Below are positions 17,292-26,979 of a DNA stretch of 64,000 bases, one piece after another; the first letter of the stretch is position 1; each line of letters begins with the position of its first letter. The DNA lies in NCBI RefSeq assembly GCF_030127105.1, contig NZ_CP126161.1:2108001-2172000 (forward strand), read 5' to 3'. Both the position numbers and the translations under genes were made by a program. The notes under the pieces were generated by a model. It worked only from the letters and a program-made list of their open reading frames with translations. It ran no database searches and was not told the DNA's origin. The DNA comes from Haloarcula pelagica. Lineage in GTDB: Archaea > Halobacteriota > Halobacteria > Halobacteriales > Haloarculaceae.

Positions 17292-18323
17292 TCAGTCGCT
17301 GGCGTCCGCCGGATCGGCCGCCGGGGCGAGCGAACCCGTCCGGACCGCCCGTCGGAGGCCGAGTTCGGCGACGTTGCCGCCGTGTTCGGCGGTCCGTTCG
17401 AGGCTGTCGACGACGTGTGTGAGTCGGTAGTCGCTCTCGGGGGCCTCGAACAGCCGTCGATCGAGGTCGGTCGCGTCGGCCCGGACGCGGTCGCGCGCGC
17501 TCAGCGCCTGGCGGGCGGTGTCCGCACCGGCGTCGTCGATGACGACGCGGATCCCGTCTTCGACCGTCCGCTGTGCCGTGGCGGCGATCGCTTCCAGTTC
17601 GTCGGCGAGATCGCCGGTGACGGGCGACTCCAGCCGGGCGGCGACGCGGGCGATCCGTTCGGCGTGGTCGGCGACCCGTTCGAGCTCGCGGGCGGTCGCC
17701 CACAGCTGGAACAGTTCGGGTCGGGTGAGTCCCAGCGCGTCGACCTCGTCGAGCTTCGAGAGGCCGCGCTCGAAGTGGCGCTCGATCATCGCGTACAGCC
17801 GGTCGGCCTGGTCGTCGCGGTCGGCCGGCTGCTCGACCGTCTTCTCGCCGGTCAGCGCCGCGGCGGCGTCCCGGTGCATCGACAGCGCGACGAACTGGAG
17901 CTGGCGGACCGACTGACTGATCGAGACCTCCGCGGCGTCTAACATCGTCCGGACGGTCACCTCGGTCGGGGACTCCTCGGCGACGGCGACGCCTGTCAGG
18001 TTCCGAGCCACCCGGTCGACGACGCGGCGCTGGTCGTCCGAGAACCCCTGTGGTGCCGTCAGCCGGATCTCCTCGGCGCCGGCGGCGTAGGCCGCTCGCA
18101 GCGTCTGTTCGACCGCGTCCGCGCCGTCGGAGGGGACCTGGATCTCTACGGGGCCGGTCGCGCCGTGGTCGCAGTCGTCGGCCTGGATGACGAGCAGACC
18201 GTCGATGTGCGTGTGGAGGTCCACGACGGTACCGGCGGAGACCTCGGCCTGCTGGGCCCACTCCTTGGGCAGGGACACGGTGTACGTTCCGCCACCGACC
18301 TGCTGGATCTTGCGTGTCTCCAT
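17292..18323 (-). CDS. AbrB-PhoU domain phosphate regulator
   Basis: A 343-residue protein. Residues 1-48 form a SpoVT/AbrB-type swapped-hairpin DNA-binding domain (RKIQQVGGGTYTVSLPKEW), followed by a linker and two PhoU helical repeats (about 130-215 and 230-320) with the conserved acidic ExxD-type metal sites (ELERVADHAERIARV). This fusion of DNA-binding and PhoU domains is common in archaea and may couple phosphate status to transcription. It is the last gene of the pst operon, starting one base after phoU. Confidence 0.88.
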   Translation of the reverse strand: METRKIQQVGGGTYTVSLPKEWAQQAEVSAGTVVDLHTHIDGLLVIQADDCDHGATGPVEIQVPSDGADAVEQTLRAAYAAGAEEIRLTAPQGFSDDQRRVVDRVARNLTGVAVAEESPTEVTVRTMLDAAEVSISQSVRQLQFVALSMHRDAAAALTGEKTVEQPADRDDQADRLYAMIERHFERGLSKLDEVDALGLTRPELFQLWATARELERVADHAERIARVAARLESPVTGDLADELEAIAATAQRTVEDGIRVVIDDAGADTARQALSARDRVRADATDLDRRLFEAPESDYRLTHVVDSLERTAEHGGNVAELGLRRAVRTGSLAPAADPADASD

Positions 18324-18324
18324 C

Positions 18325-19002
18325 TCAATAGATGAGTTCCGTGCTCGTTTCGACCATGTACAGTGTCCGTGCGGCGATGTTGACCGCGTGGTCGGCGATT
18401 CGTTCGAGATCGCGGATCGTCAACAGGACCCGTGAGACATCGTCGAGCACCTGCTCGACCGACCAGAGTCCGTCGTCGGTGGCCTCCCGCTCGATGAGGT
18501 CCCGGACGACCGTCTCGCTGGCGTGCTGACAGAGCGCGTCGATCTCGTCGTCGTCGGCCGCGATCGCGCGACAGGCGTCGGCGTCGTCGGTCCGATAGGC
18601 CGCGAGCGCCCGCTCGACGAGCCTAGTCGCGTCGGTTCCGATGTCGTCGATGGCGACCTCGGGGACGACCTCGGCAGTGGCTGCGAGCCCGTAGTTGGCG
18701 AGGTTCGTCGCCAGATCACCGATCCGTTCGAGGTCCGTCAGAACCTTGAACGAGGTCGCCACGAACCGGAGGTCGCTGGCGACCGGCTGCTGGAGGGCAA
18801 AGAGGTCGATACAGTTTCCTTCGAGCGCGAGATACCGCTCGTTGATCTCGCTGTCGCCGTCGATGACCGCCCGGGCCAGTTCATCGTCGCCGGTCCGCAA
18901 ACTCTCCAGTGCCCGCTCCAGGCGCTCGACGACGAGGTCGCCCATCGCGACCACGTCCGCTCGCAGCGCCGCCAGCCGTTCCCGGTAGGACTCCCTCGAC
19001 AC
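18325..19002 (-). CDS. phoU: Phosphate signalling regulator PhoU
   Basis: A 225-residue protein with two three-helix PhoU repeats. Metal-cluster motifs are LTDLERIGDLATNLAN (first repeat) and IRDLERIADHAVNIA (second repeat). PhoU restrains PstSCAB activity when phosphate is plentiful. It begins six bases after the pstB stop codon and runs directly into the AbrB-PhoU gene, so it belongs to the same transcript. The length is that of ordinary PhoU. Confidence 0.94.
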   Translation of the reverse strand: MSRESYRERLAALRADVVAMGDLVVERLERALESLRTGDDELARAVIDGDSEINERYLALEGNCIDLFALQQPVASDLRFVATSFKVLTDLERIGDLATNLANYGLAATAEVVPEVAIDDIGTDATRLVERALAAYRTDDADACRAIAADDDEIDALCQHASETVVRDLIEREATDDGLWSVEQVLDDVSRVLLTIRDLERIADHAVNIAARTLYMVETSTELIY

Positions 19003-19008
19003 GGGCGC

Positions 19009-19917
19009 TCACCCGAACTTACCGGTGATGTAGTCCTCGACGCGCTGGCTCTCGGGGTTCTCGAAGATCTTGTCGGTGTCGTCGTACTCGACGAGTTCGC
19101 CGCCGGTGAGGAAGACGGCCGTCTGATCGGAGATGCGGGCCGCCTGCTGCATGTTGTGGGTGACGATGACGACCGTGTACTCCTTCGAGAGCTCCTCGAC
19201 GAGGTCCTCGATCTTGGAGGTCGCGATGGGGTCCAGCGCGGAGGCGGGCTCGTCCATCAGGATCACGTCGGGGTCGACGGCCAGACAGCGAGCGATACAG
19301 AGCCGCTGTTGCTGGCCGCCAGAGAGACCCAGGGCGTTGTCGTCCAATCGGTCCGAGACCTCCTCCCACAGCGCCGCCTGGCGCAGGGACCGCTCGACGA
19401 GTTCGGCCTCCTCGTCGGTGTCGTCCCGGCCGAACAGCCGCGCGAGCAGCCCCTTGTTGATGTCACCGTGCTTGCGCGGGCCGTAGGAGATGTTCTCCCG
19501 GATCGACTTCGGGAAGGGGTTTGGCGACTGGAACACCATCCCGATCCGCTTGCGCAGTTCGACGAGGTTGGCGTTGGGGTCGTAGATCTCGGTCCCCTCC
19601 AGCTCGACCGACCCCTGGACGCGGGCGGCCTTGATCCGGTCGTTCATCCGGTTGAGACACCGCAGATACGTCGACTTCCCACAGCCGGAGGGACCGATCA
19701 GCGCCGTGACGCTGTTCTCGGGGATCTCCATCGAGACATCCTTCAGCGCGTGGTCGCTGCCGTACCAGACGTTGAGGTCCTCGACCGAGAGCTTCGCGCG
19801 GCCCGCGAAGTCGTAGTCGGTCCACTCGGGCCGGGTCCGTTCCTCGCTCTCGCCGGCGGTCGTCGTGGTGGCTGTCTCGGGGTCGGTACTCTGGGTGTCG
19901 TTGACTGTGTTACTCAT
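19009..19917 (-). CDS. pstB: Phosphate ABC transporter ATPase PstB
   Basis: A 302-residue ABC ATPase: Walker [10 protein letters not shown] (residues 75-83), the Q-loop [10 protein letters not shown] typical of PstB, signature LSGGQQQR (198-205), Walker B VILMDEP and the switch histidine in VTHNMQQA. It powers phosphate import through PstC/PstA. The first 40 residues are an acidic haloarchaeal extension. A short insertion (residues 150-175) relative to bacterial PstB carries an acidic loop. It overlaps the pstA stop by eight bases. Confidence 0.96.
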   Translation of the reverse strand: MSNTVNDTQSTDPETATTTTAGESEERTRPEWTDYDFAGRAKLSVEDLNVWYGSDHALKDVSMEIPENSVTALIGPSGCGKSTYLRCLNRMNDRIKAARVQGSVELEGTEIYDPNANLVELRKRIGMVFQSPNPFPKSIRENISYGPRKHGDINKGLLARLFGRDDTDEEAELVERSLRQAALWEEVSDRLDDNALGLSGGQQQRLCIARCLAVDPDVILMDEPASALDPIATSKIEDLVEELSKEYTVVIVTHNMQQAARISDQTAVFLTGGELVEYDDTDKIFENPESQRVEDYITGKFG

Positions 19918-22561
19918 AGTTCAGCTTCCTCCGGAAGTAGGTTCGTGCGGTGATTCCGACGGCGTAGAAGGTGAGAACGACCATCAGCAGGATGAACGCG
20001 GTCGCCCACCCCATCGAGGGGGAGCCGCTGACGCCGGCGGCGATCACTGCCCACACCTGGGTCGGCAGCGATGCCGACGCCGACATCAGCGCGTCGTTGA
20101 CGACGAAGGGCGGCCGGGCGACAAAGCGGAAGCCGTCGATCACCGAGACGGCCTCCGTCGAGTTCAGCGTCGAGCCAAGCACCAGGATCAGCGGGGCCGT
20201 CTCGCCCGCGATGCGGCCGACGCCGAGGATGACGCCGGTGATGACGCCGGGCATCGCTGCCGGGAGGACCACACTACGGATCGTCTCCCAGCGGGTGACA
20301 CCCAGCGCCGCGCTGGCGTCGCGGTACTGGTCCGGGACGGCCTTGATCGCCTCTCGCGAGGTGATCAACACCAGCGGGAGGAGCATGAACCCGAGGACGA
20401 GCATCCCGGCCAGCAGTGACTCGTCACCGCCCAGCCGGGGGATGAGGAACGCGGCCCCGAACAGCCCGAAGACGATACTGGGCGTGCTCCAGAGGGCGTT
20501 CGTGGCGATCTCGACCAGCGCGGTGAACTTCCCCTGTTCGGCGTACTCGGTGAGGAAGACGGCGGCACCGACGCCCAGCGGGACCGCGAACAACGTCGCG
20601 CCGACGACGAGCCAGACGGTGCCGACCACCGCCGGGAAGATGCCGCCGGGTTCGGCACCTAGCGGGATGTACGGCTGCATCGCCATCGGGAACGACAGCG
20701 ATCCACCGTTGGCGACCGAGACGCCCAGGACGGTGAACGGGATCCCGGTCGCGGCGACGTGGAGGCCCAGCAGGGCGGCGTAGCCGGCCGCCGCGGTCAG
20801 GCCGAGCCGCGTCTCGTCGGCGAGCAGTCGCCGCTGGATCGACTCGTCGGCCGCCCGGCGGGCGACGGTCGTCAGCACAGCGACGCCCAGCGAGGCGACC
20901 ACGCCCAGCAGTGCGATCACGGGAACGAGGTTCGCCGGGCCGACACTCGGGGCGACCGTCGCCGCCGGCTGGAGGAAGACGACCGCCGTCAGCAGGCCGA
21001 GCCCGCCGAACACGCCGACGGTGAACATCGGCGCGTTGTCGATCGCTCGGTCGGCGAGCGCGCCCTCGCCGGTCAGGCTGCCCGCGAGCGGCAACACCGC
21101 GAGTCCGCCAGACGCGAGCGCGCCGACGAACACGAGTGCCAGTCCGAGCGTCCCACCGATCGGGATGCCAAGCGGTGACTCGCCGACGATCGCCAGCAGG
21201 CCAGTCAGGCCCACGGTCACCGCGACCGCCAGGGGGACCGTCTGCCTGACCCGCTCGACCGCCTCGATCGTCGTCCCGACGTTCCGGAGGTTCCCGTACT
21301 GCCGGAAGAAGTAGACGAACAGGAGCAGCGCCGGCGCGACGAGCAGGAGTGCGCCCACGACCGGTTCCGGCGTCACCGAGACGGCCGTCTCGAGGGCCTG
21401 TTCCTGCCTGTTGACCAGCACAGTGTAGGTAAACGGCAGCGACAGCGCGCGCCCGGTTACCGCGACCGACGCGAGGACGGCCACGAGCGAGCCGACGCCC
21501 GCCAGCGGGAGGAGCCGGAAGAACTGCCGGGCACCGGTGTGCCAGTCGCTCGTCCCCGCGGGCTGGCGGGCGACGGCGACGGCGAGGACGAGCAGGGGCG
21601 TGATCGCGACCAGCGCCGCGAGCGCTCCGATCGTGAAGCCGTGGAAGGCGTAGGCCACGCCCTTGAGCGTCACGAAGACGACGATGGTGATCATCACCGC
21701 GACCATCAGGAAGGCGTTGAGGTTGATGACGAGGAAGGCACCGAACTCCCGACCCCGGGCACCGAAGCCCGCCCGGGCCTTCGCGGCCGCCCAGGCCGTG
21801 AGGATCGACGCGGCGAGGACGAACACCGGGATGACCGCGCCGCCCGTGAACCCGCCCGAGAGCGACTCGGGGTTCCACTGCCAGCCGACGCCGATGGCCG
21901 CCGTCGCGATGGTGACCCCCAGCGTCCCGACGACGATGGCCGTCGGGACCGTCGATCCGATGTCCTCCCGCGGGAGGACGGTGAGCGCGAACAGGAGCGC
22001 CCCGACCGCGACGGCGGCGACGAGCCACGTGAGCGAGCCGAACCCGAGCAGCGTCCCGCCAAGCACCGCGCCGATCGCCAGGCCGATCGTGCCGAACGCG
22101 CCGCCGGCGAGCAGGCCGGCGGTCATGTTCGGCTCGGTGTCGACGACGGCCATCCGCGAGGCGAGTCCGGCGACCGTGATGCCGACCGCTTCCAGGACGA
22201 GCAGTCCGCCCAACAGCGTCGCGAGCGTCACCGGGAGCGCGTACGCGGCGACGGTCATCCCGAGCGTGCTGACGACCAGTCCCAGTGCGATTCCACGGAC
22301 CCGCCGTGAGGTGACGGGGACGACGTTCGTCCAGGCGGCGAGCCCGGTGAGGCCGACGCCGCCGACGACGACGGCCAGCAACAGGCCGAAGAACTCGCCC
22401 AGACCCGCGCCGCTGGCGTCCAGAGGGACGAGATCGATCAGGGTGATCATCGCGACCGCGAACGCCACCACGCTGGTGGCGATGACGACATCCAGGCCGC
22501 GGTCGTAGTAGTTCGACTCCGCGCTGACCAGTCGGTTCTGGGCTGCGTAGGCGTCGCTCAT
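19910..22561 (-). CDS. pstA: Phosphate ABC transporter permease PstA with very long N-terminal membrane region
   Basis: An 883-residue membrane protein. Only residues about 626-883 correspond to the standard PstA permease, with [19 protein letters not shown] as the ATPase-contact (EAA) loop and [10 protein letters not shown] after it. The preceding 600 residues are almost wholly hydrophobic helices with short loops, far exceeding the roughly 280-300 residues of a bacterial PstA. The frame is open and in haloarchaeal codon use throughout, so it is not an assembly error by eye. The ATG at 22561 overlaps pstC in ATGA, giving translational coupling. The role of the extension is unknown. Confidence 0.9.
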   Translation of the reverse strand: MSDAYAAQNRLVSAESNYYDRGLDVVIATSVVAFAVAMITLIDLVPLDASGAGLGEFFGLLLAVVVGGVGLTGLAAWTNVVPVTSRRVRGIALGLVVSTLGMTVAAYALPVTLATLLGGLLVLEAVGITVAGLASRMAVVDTEPNMTAGLLAGGAFGTIGLAIGAVLGGTLLGFGSLTWLVAAVAVGALLFALTVLPREDIGSTVPTAIVVGTLGVTIATAAIGVGWQWNPESLSGGFTGGAVIPVFVLAASILTAWAAAKARAGFGARGREFGAFLVINLNAFLMVAVMITIVVFVTLKGVAYAFHGFTIGALAALVAITPLLVLAVAVARQPAGTSDWHTGARQFFRLLPLAGVGSLVAVLASVAVTGRALSLPFTYTVLVNRQEQALETAVSVTPEPVVGALLLVAPALLLFVYFFRQYGNLRNVGTTIEAVERVRQTVPLAVAVTVGLTGLLAIVGESPLGIPIGGTLGLALVFVGALASGGLAVLPLAGSLTGEGALADRAIDNAPMFTVGVFGGLGLLTAVVFLQPAATVAPSVGPANLVPVIALLGVVASLGVAVLTTVARRAADESIQRRLLADETRLGLTAAAGYAALLGLHVAATGIPFTVLGVSVANGGSLSFPMAMQPYIPLGAEPGGIFPAVVGTVWLVVGATLFAVPLGVGAAVFLTEYAEQGKFTALVEIATNALWSTPSIVFGLFGAAFLIPRLGGDESLLAGMLVLGFMLLPLVLITSREAIKAVPDQYRDASAALGVTRWETIRSVVLPAAMPGVITGVILGVGRIAGETAPLILVLGSTLNSTEAVSVIDGFRFVARPPFVVNDALMSASASLPTQVWAVIAAGVSGSPSMGWATAFILLMVVLTFYAVGITARTYFRRKLNYE

Positions 22562-23679
22562 TGTTGCCCCTTGAGCTTCTCCTGCATCCGGCGCTCGATG
22601 TACTGTGAGACGATGCTCATGCCGGCGACGATGACGAACAGCATGACGCCGGCGACGAACAGCACGTCGACCGTACTCTCCGAGGCGCTGCCGTAGTTGA
22701 CGGCGATCAGGCTCGTCAGCGTCGCGCTGGCGTCGAAGACATCGAACAGCGGGTCGGCCAGCCCGACACCGGCGGCCATGATCGCGGCCACGGCCATCGT
22801 CTCGCCGATCGCCCGACCGAGTCCGAGGATCACGCCGGCCGAGATGCCCGAGAACGCGGCCGGGATCGAGATGGACTTCATCGTCTGCCACTTGGTGGCG
22901 CCCATCGCGATCGAGCCGTCACCCATCGAGTCGGGCACCGACGAGAGGGCGTCCTCGCCGACGGAGACGACCGTCGGCAGGGCCATCACGCCGACGACCA
23001 CGCCCGCGATGAGGAAGCTCGCGCCGTCGTCGAGGAACGAGGTCTGGATGAAGCTGTTGAGCACCTGGAAGCCGATGAAGCCGTAGACGATCGACGGGAT
23101 GCCAGCCAGCACCTCGACGCCGGGCTTGATGACCTCGCGCAGACCGTCGCTGGCGACTTCGGCGATAAAGAGCGCGCCAAAGAGGCCAAGCGGCCCCGCG
23201 ATCGCGCCCGCGATGAGGGTGACGACGACGGTTCCCCAGATCGCCGGGATCAGCGAGTAGGCGCCGCTGAGTGGGTTCCAGAACGTCTCGCTGGCCGGCA
23301 GCACCCGCTGCAGCCCGAAGAACCACCGGATCTCCCCGTTCTGGATCGGGACCAACAGTAGTCCCAGTCCGTGTTCGAGGAACGCCGGCATCGCCGTCGC
23401 GAACAGGAAGAGGGTGATGAACGTCACCGTCAACACCGTCAACACCGTCGCGATCAGCGTCAGCATCCGTGCGATTTCCGCCTGATACGTCACCCAACCG
23501 ACGGCTGTCACGATGACAAACGCCATCAGCATCGGGAGCGCGATCGCCGGCCTGAACAGGAACACGAGGATGGTCGCGACCAGCGTCGCGGCCGAGGCCC
23601 CGACCGCCAGCAGCGACCCCTCCGCCGCGTCCCCACCCAGGAGTAGTTCGCGCGCGTCGACCTGTGCTTCGTCTAACAT
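22558..23679 (-). CDS. pstC: Phosphate ABC transporter permease PstC
   Basis: A 373-residue permease. After an N-terminal region with two or three extra helices (about residues 25-115), the standard PstC domain holds AGPLGLFGALFIAEVA, GIPSIVYGFIG and the EAA loop GATKWQTMKSISIPAAFSG, then GRAIGETMAV. It forms the phosphate channel with PstA. It lies 93 bp after pstS and overlaps pstA by four bases. A small tandem repeat at 23426-23448 encodes TVLTV and is ordinary helix coding. Confidence 0.95.
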   Translation of the reverse strand: MLDEAQVDARELLLGGDAAEGSLLAVGASAATLVATILVFLFRPAIALPMLMAFVIVTAVGWVTYQAEIARMLTLIATVLTVLTVTFITLFLFATAMPAFLEHGLGLLLVPIQNGEIRWFFGLQRVLPASETFWNPLSGAYSLIPAIWGTVVVTLIAGAIAGPLGLFGALFIAEVASDGLREVIKPGVEVLAGIPSIVYGFIGFQVLNSFIQTSFLDDGASFLIAGVVVGVMALPTVVSVGEDALSSVPDSMGDGSIAMGATKWQTMKSISIPAAFSGISAGVILGLGRAIGETMAVAAIMAAGVGLADPLFDVFDASATLTSLIAVNYGSASESTVDVLFVAGVMLFVIVAGMSIVSQYIERRMQEKLKGQQ

Positions 23680-23772
23680 TGTGGTTGTATGAAAAATATC
23701 GTGGACGTGTCGTATCTTGCCAGTGTATCTCCGGAAATACCGATCCGCGGTCGAACGCGGGGGAGGACCCGA

Positions 23773-24939
23773 TCAGACCGGGGTCTGCTCGGGGAGCTTC
23801 GCTTTCCCTTCTTCCTGACGCCGCGCGCCGAGGGTGAAGTAGTTGTTCGGGGCGACGAAGATGTCCTGCCCGAAGTCGTGGAGGATCATGTTGATGAACG
23901 AGGCCTCCTTCATCGAGGTGCCTTCCCACGTGTACATGTGCAGGTCACGCGAGAGCGGGTACGCCGTCGAGTCGAGGCCGTTCTCGTCGTCCTGGTAGGC
24001 GTAGGTCGTCCCTTCCCATTCGAGGGCGATGGGGGAGAGCCCGTCCGTGTTGATGAACGCCAGCGCGAGGTAGCTGATCGCGTTGTCCGCCTGAGCGATC
24101 GCCTGGGCGAGGCGCTGGTTCTGGCCGAAGCGGTTGGCGACCGTGGTGTCTTCCTCGGGGTTGCCGAAGACGTTCGAGACGAAGGAGGTCCGGGTCCCGG
24201 AGCCTTTGACACGGCCCAGCACCTGGATCTCGCGGTCCGGCCCGCCGAGTTCGCTCCAGTTGCTGATACGGCCCTTGTAGAGGTCCTTGAGCTGGTCACC
24301 GGTGATCTGCTCGACGCCGGCGTCGGCGATCTCCTGGGAGACGACCAGCGGCTGGCCGTCGACTGCGACGACGTGGTCGACGAACTGCTCGTAGGAGTCA
24401 CGGTCCGGCAGTTCGTCTTCGACGTTCCCCGAGGAGTTACCGATGTCGTGCTGGCCGTTCATGACCTTCTCGACGCCGGTCCCGGAGTGGGACAGTCCCG
24501 CGGTGACGTTGAACGGCGGGTCGCCGTCCTCGCCCGGCTCGAAGCCGTACAGGCCCGCCCAGTAGTCGGCGAGGGCCTTGTCCGTCTCGATACCGTAGTC
24601 CGCGTACGGCCAGTACTCGGAGTCGCTGGCCGGCCGGTTTGCGTTCCAGTAGGAGGCACCGGTGTTCGCGACGGGGTAGACCGTCGAGGAGCCACCGGAT
24701 TCGAGCGCCGAGACGGCGCCGCCCGAGCCACTCTCGGTTTCCTCTTCCATCTCCTCGGTCGCCGTCTCCGTCGGCGTGTCCTCGGAGCTCTCGCCGTCGG
24801 AGCTCTCGCCGTCGGAGCCAGAGCCGCCGTCACTGGAACTGGAACCGCTCGAACAACCGGCCACTGCAGCGATACCGGTTGCACCTGTCGTTGCGATAAA
24901 CGTCCGCCGCGAAACCCGGTCTGAGTCGTGCGCCATCAC
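23773..24939 (-). CDS. pstS: Phosphate-binding lipoprotein PstS
   Basis: A 388-residue secreted binding protein. The twin-arginine signal is SRRTFIA with a lipobox AVAGC, predicted lipidation at C29. A long Ser/Asp/Glu-rich linker (residues 30-75) follows. The mature part has the PstS phosphate-site features GSSTVYPV, GTGVEKV, and the conserved GRVKGSGTRTSF. It is the first gene of the operon. Two ATGs are adjacent at 24939 and 24936, and either could be used. A TATA-like stretch lies 30-40 bp upstream. Confidence 0.95.
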   Translation of the reverse strand: MMAHDSDRVSRRTFIATTGATGIAAVAGCSSGSSSSDGGSGSDGESSDGESSEDTPTETATEEMEEETESGSGGAVSALESGGSSTVYPVANTGASYWNANRPASDSEYWPYADYGIETDKALADYWAGLYGFEPGEDGDPPFNVTAGLSHSGTGVEKVMNGQHDIGNSSGNVEDELPDRDSYEQFVDHVVAVDGQPLVVSQEIADAGVEQITGDQLKDLYKGRISNWSELGGPDREIQVLGRVKGSGTRTSFVSNVFGNPEEDTTVANRFGQNQRLAQAIAQADNAISYLALAFINTDGLSPIALEWEGTTYAYQDDENGLDSTAYPLSRDLHMYTWEGTSMKEASFINMILHDFGQDIFVAPNNYFTLGARRQEEGKAKLPEQTPV

Positions 24940-24959
24940 CAGAGACAGGGGGAAGGACT

Positions 24960-24980
24960 ATTAAACTCGTTTATAATAGG
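24960..24980 (-). promoter_or_regulatory. Candidate promoter of the pst operon
   Basis: On the minus strand this reads CCTATTATAAACGAGTTTAA, an AT-rich TATA-like box 21-41 bp before the pstS start. It implies a short leader. A 12-bp inverted repeat, TACTTTCGAGTA, lies just upstream at 24984-24995, and a direct repeat farther up at 25032-25050. No experimental support is available. Confidence 0.5.
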
Positions 24981-25031
24981 GGTACTTTCGAGTATGAGAG
25001 CACAGTTCTCCTATACCCGTCTCGCACCTGG

Positions 25032-25050
25032 ATATACTACTATATACTAC
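25032..25050. repeat. Direct repeat upstream of pstS
   Basis: The nine-base word ATATACTAC occurs twice, starting at 25032 and 25042, one helical turn apart. It lies about 55-75 bp upstream of the pst TATA region. Such phased repeats often bind a dimeric regulator on one face of the helix; a phosphate-response site is possible but unproven. Confidence 0.45.
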
Positions 25051-25896
25051 ACCCGAACAGTATGTGTAAAATAGTGTCACACTCCGTCGGGCAGTCACTT
25101 ACTCCGCGTCAGGTCGACCGCTCTCCGGTGGCCGGCGGCGAGAACATCGACGGCGCGCCACGCGCCCGGTCGGTCCTGGCTCCTTTCGCTGCTACCGACG
25201 CCCCCCGTCGGGTGGACGTGCTCACCGCTGTCCGTAACTCTCTCGGCAAAAAGAACTGTGAAAGGTGAGTAGAAATTCGAACGTAACGGGTTAATGAAAT
25301 TTTTATTTATATATTCGTGCGTCCAGATTATTCTCCAAGGCTATCGGATATAAAACTGGAATTTGAGGAGAGAAAGATCCGATTTTCTGTCTCAATACTG
25401 GCTATACACCCATAGTAGTACCCTTGAAGTCGATAAATCTCGATATTCCGTCCTCATCCGGCGGACGCGACGGTCCACCTCGCCACGGACCCACTCCGTT
25501 CCAGACATCGGACGTGCGGGCGCAATCTATCCCACTGTTCCGCAACCCCCGCTCGTCTGTAACAACGGTACACTCGTTATTTCGGGGCGCGGACACGCAA
25601 GCGGATACAGCGCCGATCACCGGCCGAAAACCGAAGTCGTATAAGATAAAATATTAATACGGTCACTACACGCCGAATCGAGACGTTCTGCTGTGAATAT
25701 GTTTTCAGCGGTTCGGATTTCCATTGTGCGACAGCAGCGATAGAGAGCTGCTTTCTGTCCGGATTCAGTGACCCGCCGTACTGACGGTTTTCGGATGAGT
25801 CTGCGAGAAGTAACACTTTCGGTATCTGTCTGTTGTCTTATTACCGGTGTGCGAGCGGGCGGTAGACATTCATACCCTGGGTTCCAGAGGGGGGAC

Positions 25897-26979
25897 ATGG
25901 ACCGCGACACGCTGAAACGAGCGCTGGAGAACGCCGACCTCACGAACTACGAGGCGGAGGCGTACCTGACGCTTGTCGACTACGGACGACTCCCGGCAGT
26001 CGATGTCGCCAAGAAGTCCGACATCCCGACATCACAGGTGTACGACACGCTCCGGTCACTGGAGTCGAAGGGGTTCGTCGAGACTATCGACCACGACCGG
26101 CTGCACGCCGAACCGTCGGACCCGGTCGACATCCTCACACACCTCCGGGAGCGGGGCGAACTGTTCACGAACGCCGCCGAGGAGCTGGAGGACCGCTGGG
26201 AACAGCCGGATCTCAGTGACCACCGGGTCGGCGTCGTCAAGCACGCCGACACGGTGCTCGAACACACCCGCAACCAGATCCGGGAGGCCGAAATCGGGAT
26301 CGAGGTGGCGCTGACGGCCGACCAGTTCGAGTCGCTCCGGGCCGAACTCACACGGGCCGCGGAGCGGGGCGTCGTCGTCCACGCCGCCGTCTACTACGAA
26401 CCCGACCTGGCCGATCGGAGCGAGGACTGGGACCTCGCTGCGTCCGGCATCGAGATCCACGTCGTGAAGATCCCGGGACCGTTCCTGGCGGTGCTCGACC
26501 GGACGCAGACGTTCTTCGCGCCCAACTCCCGGGCGAAAGAGGACTACGGCATCCTCATCAACGACAGCATCCTCTCGTTTATCAACCACTGGTACTTCCA
26601 GACCTGCCTCTGGTACTCCTGGGACCCGCTGACGGCGGGCCAGCAGACACCGAAGATCTACATCAGTCTCAAGGAGTTCATCAGGGACATCGCGCCGCTG
26701 TACGCCGACGGTGCGACGGTCACCGTCACCGTCTCGGGGATCGACACGGAGACACGCGAGGCACGGGAACTCACTGGAACGGTCACGGACATCTACTACC
26801 CGAACGTCTTCGTCAACGACTCGCCGTCGCTCGAACGACTCTCGACGTACTCGATCGTCTGGGTCGATACGGGTGTGGACGAACTCTCGGTGGGAGGCTG
26901 GGGAGCAGTGTTCGAGGACTTCGAGGCACAGACGATCACGCTCGACGCGATCTCGTTCGAGAACGCCGGTCAGGCGTAG
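25897..26979 (+). CDS. TrmB-family sugar-responsive transcriptional regulator
   Basis: A 360-residue protein. Residues 8-75 form the TrmB winged helix (LTNYEAEAYLTLVDYG, then VAKKSDIPTSQVYDTLRSLESKGF). The remaining part matches the TrmB C-terminal sensor domain, with a PLD-like segment (about 110-240) and a beta-rich end. TrmB proteins bind sugars and repress or activate sugar-uptake and glycolytic genes. The ATG at 25897 follows a strong GAGGGGGGA ribosome site, so the longer upstream frame was rejected. Its 3' end overlaps the convergent GH3 gene by 10 bp, making it the likely local regulator. Confidence 0.87.
   Translation: MDRDTLKRALENADLTNYEAEAYLTLVDYGRLPAVDVAKKSDIPTSQVYDTLRSLESKGFVETIDHDRLHAEPSDPVDILTHLRERGELFTNAAEELEDRWEQPDLSDHRVGVVKHADTVLEHTRNQIREAEIGIEVALTADQFESLRAELTRAAERGVVVHAAVYYEPDLADRSEDWDLAASGIEIHVVKIPGPFLAVLDRTQTFFAPNSRAKEDYGILINDSILSFINHWYFQTCLWYSWDPLTAGQQTPKIYISLKEFIRDIAPLYADGATVTVTVSGIDTETREARELTGTVTDIYYPNVFVNDSPSLERLSTYSIVWVDTGVDELSVGGWGAVFEDFEAQTITLDAISFENAGQA

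Larger units (their letters stand above)
24940..25896. other. Intergenic region between pstS and the TrmB gene
   Basis: About 950 bp with lower GC than its flanks, holding the divergent promoters of pstS (minus) and the TrmB gene (plus). Several short open frames occur (for example 25062-25268 and 25363-25644), but their composition is arginine/serine-rich or mixed, they have no ribosome sites, and no family is recognisable. Apart from the pst promoter elements I see no RNA gene or mobile element. Confidence 0.5.

Noticed and set aside
25062-25657. Several short open frames between pstS and the TrmB gene
   Set aside because: They overlap each other on both strands, lack ribosome sites and haloarchaeal acidic composition, and match no family I recognise.
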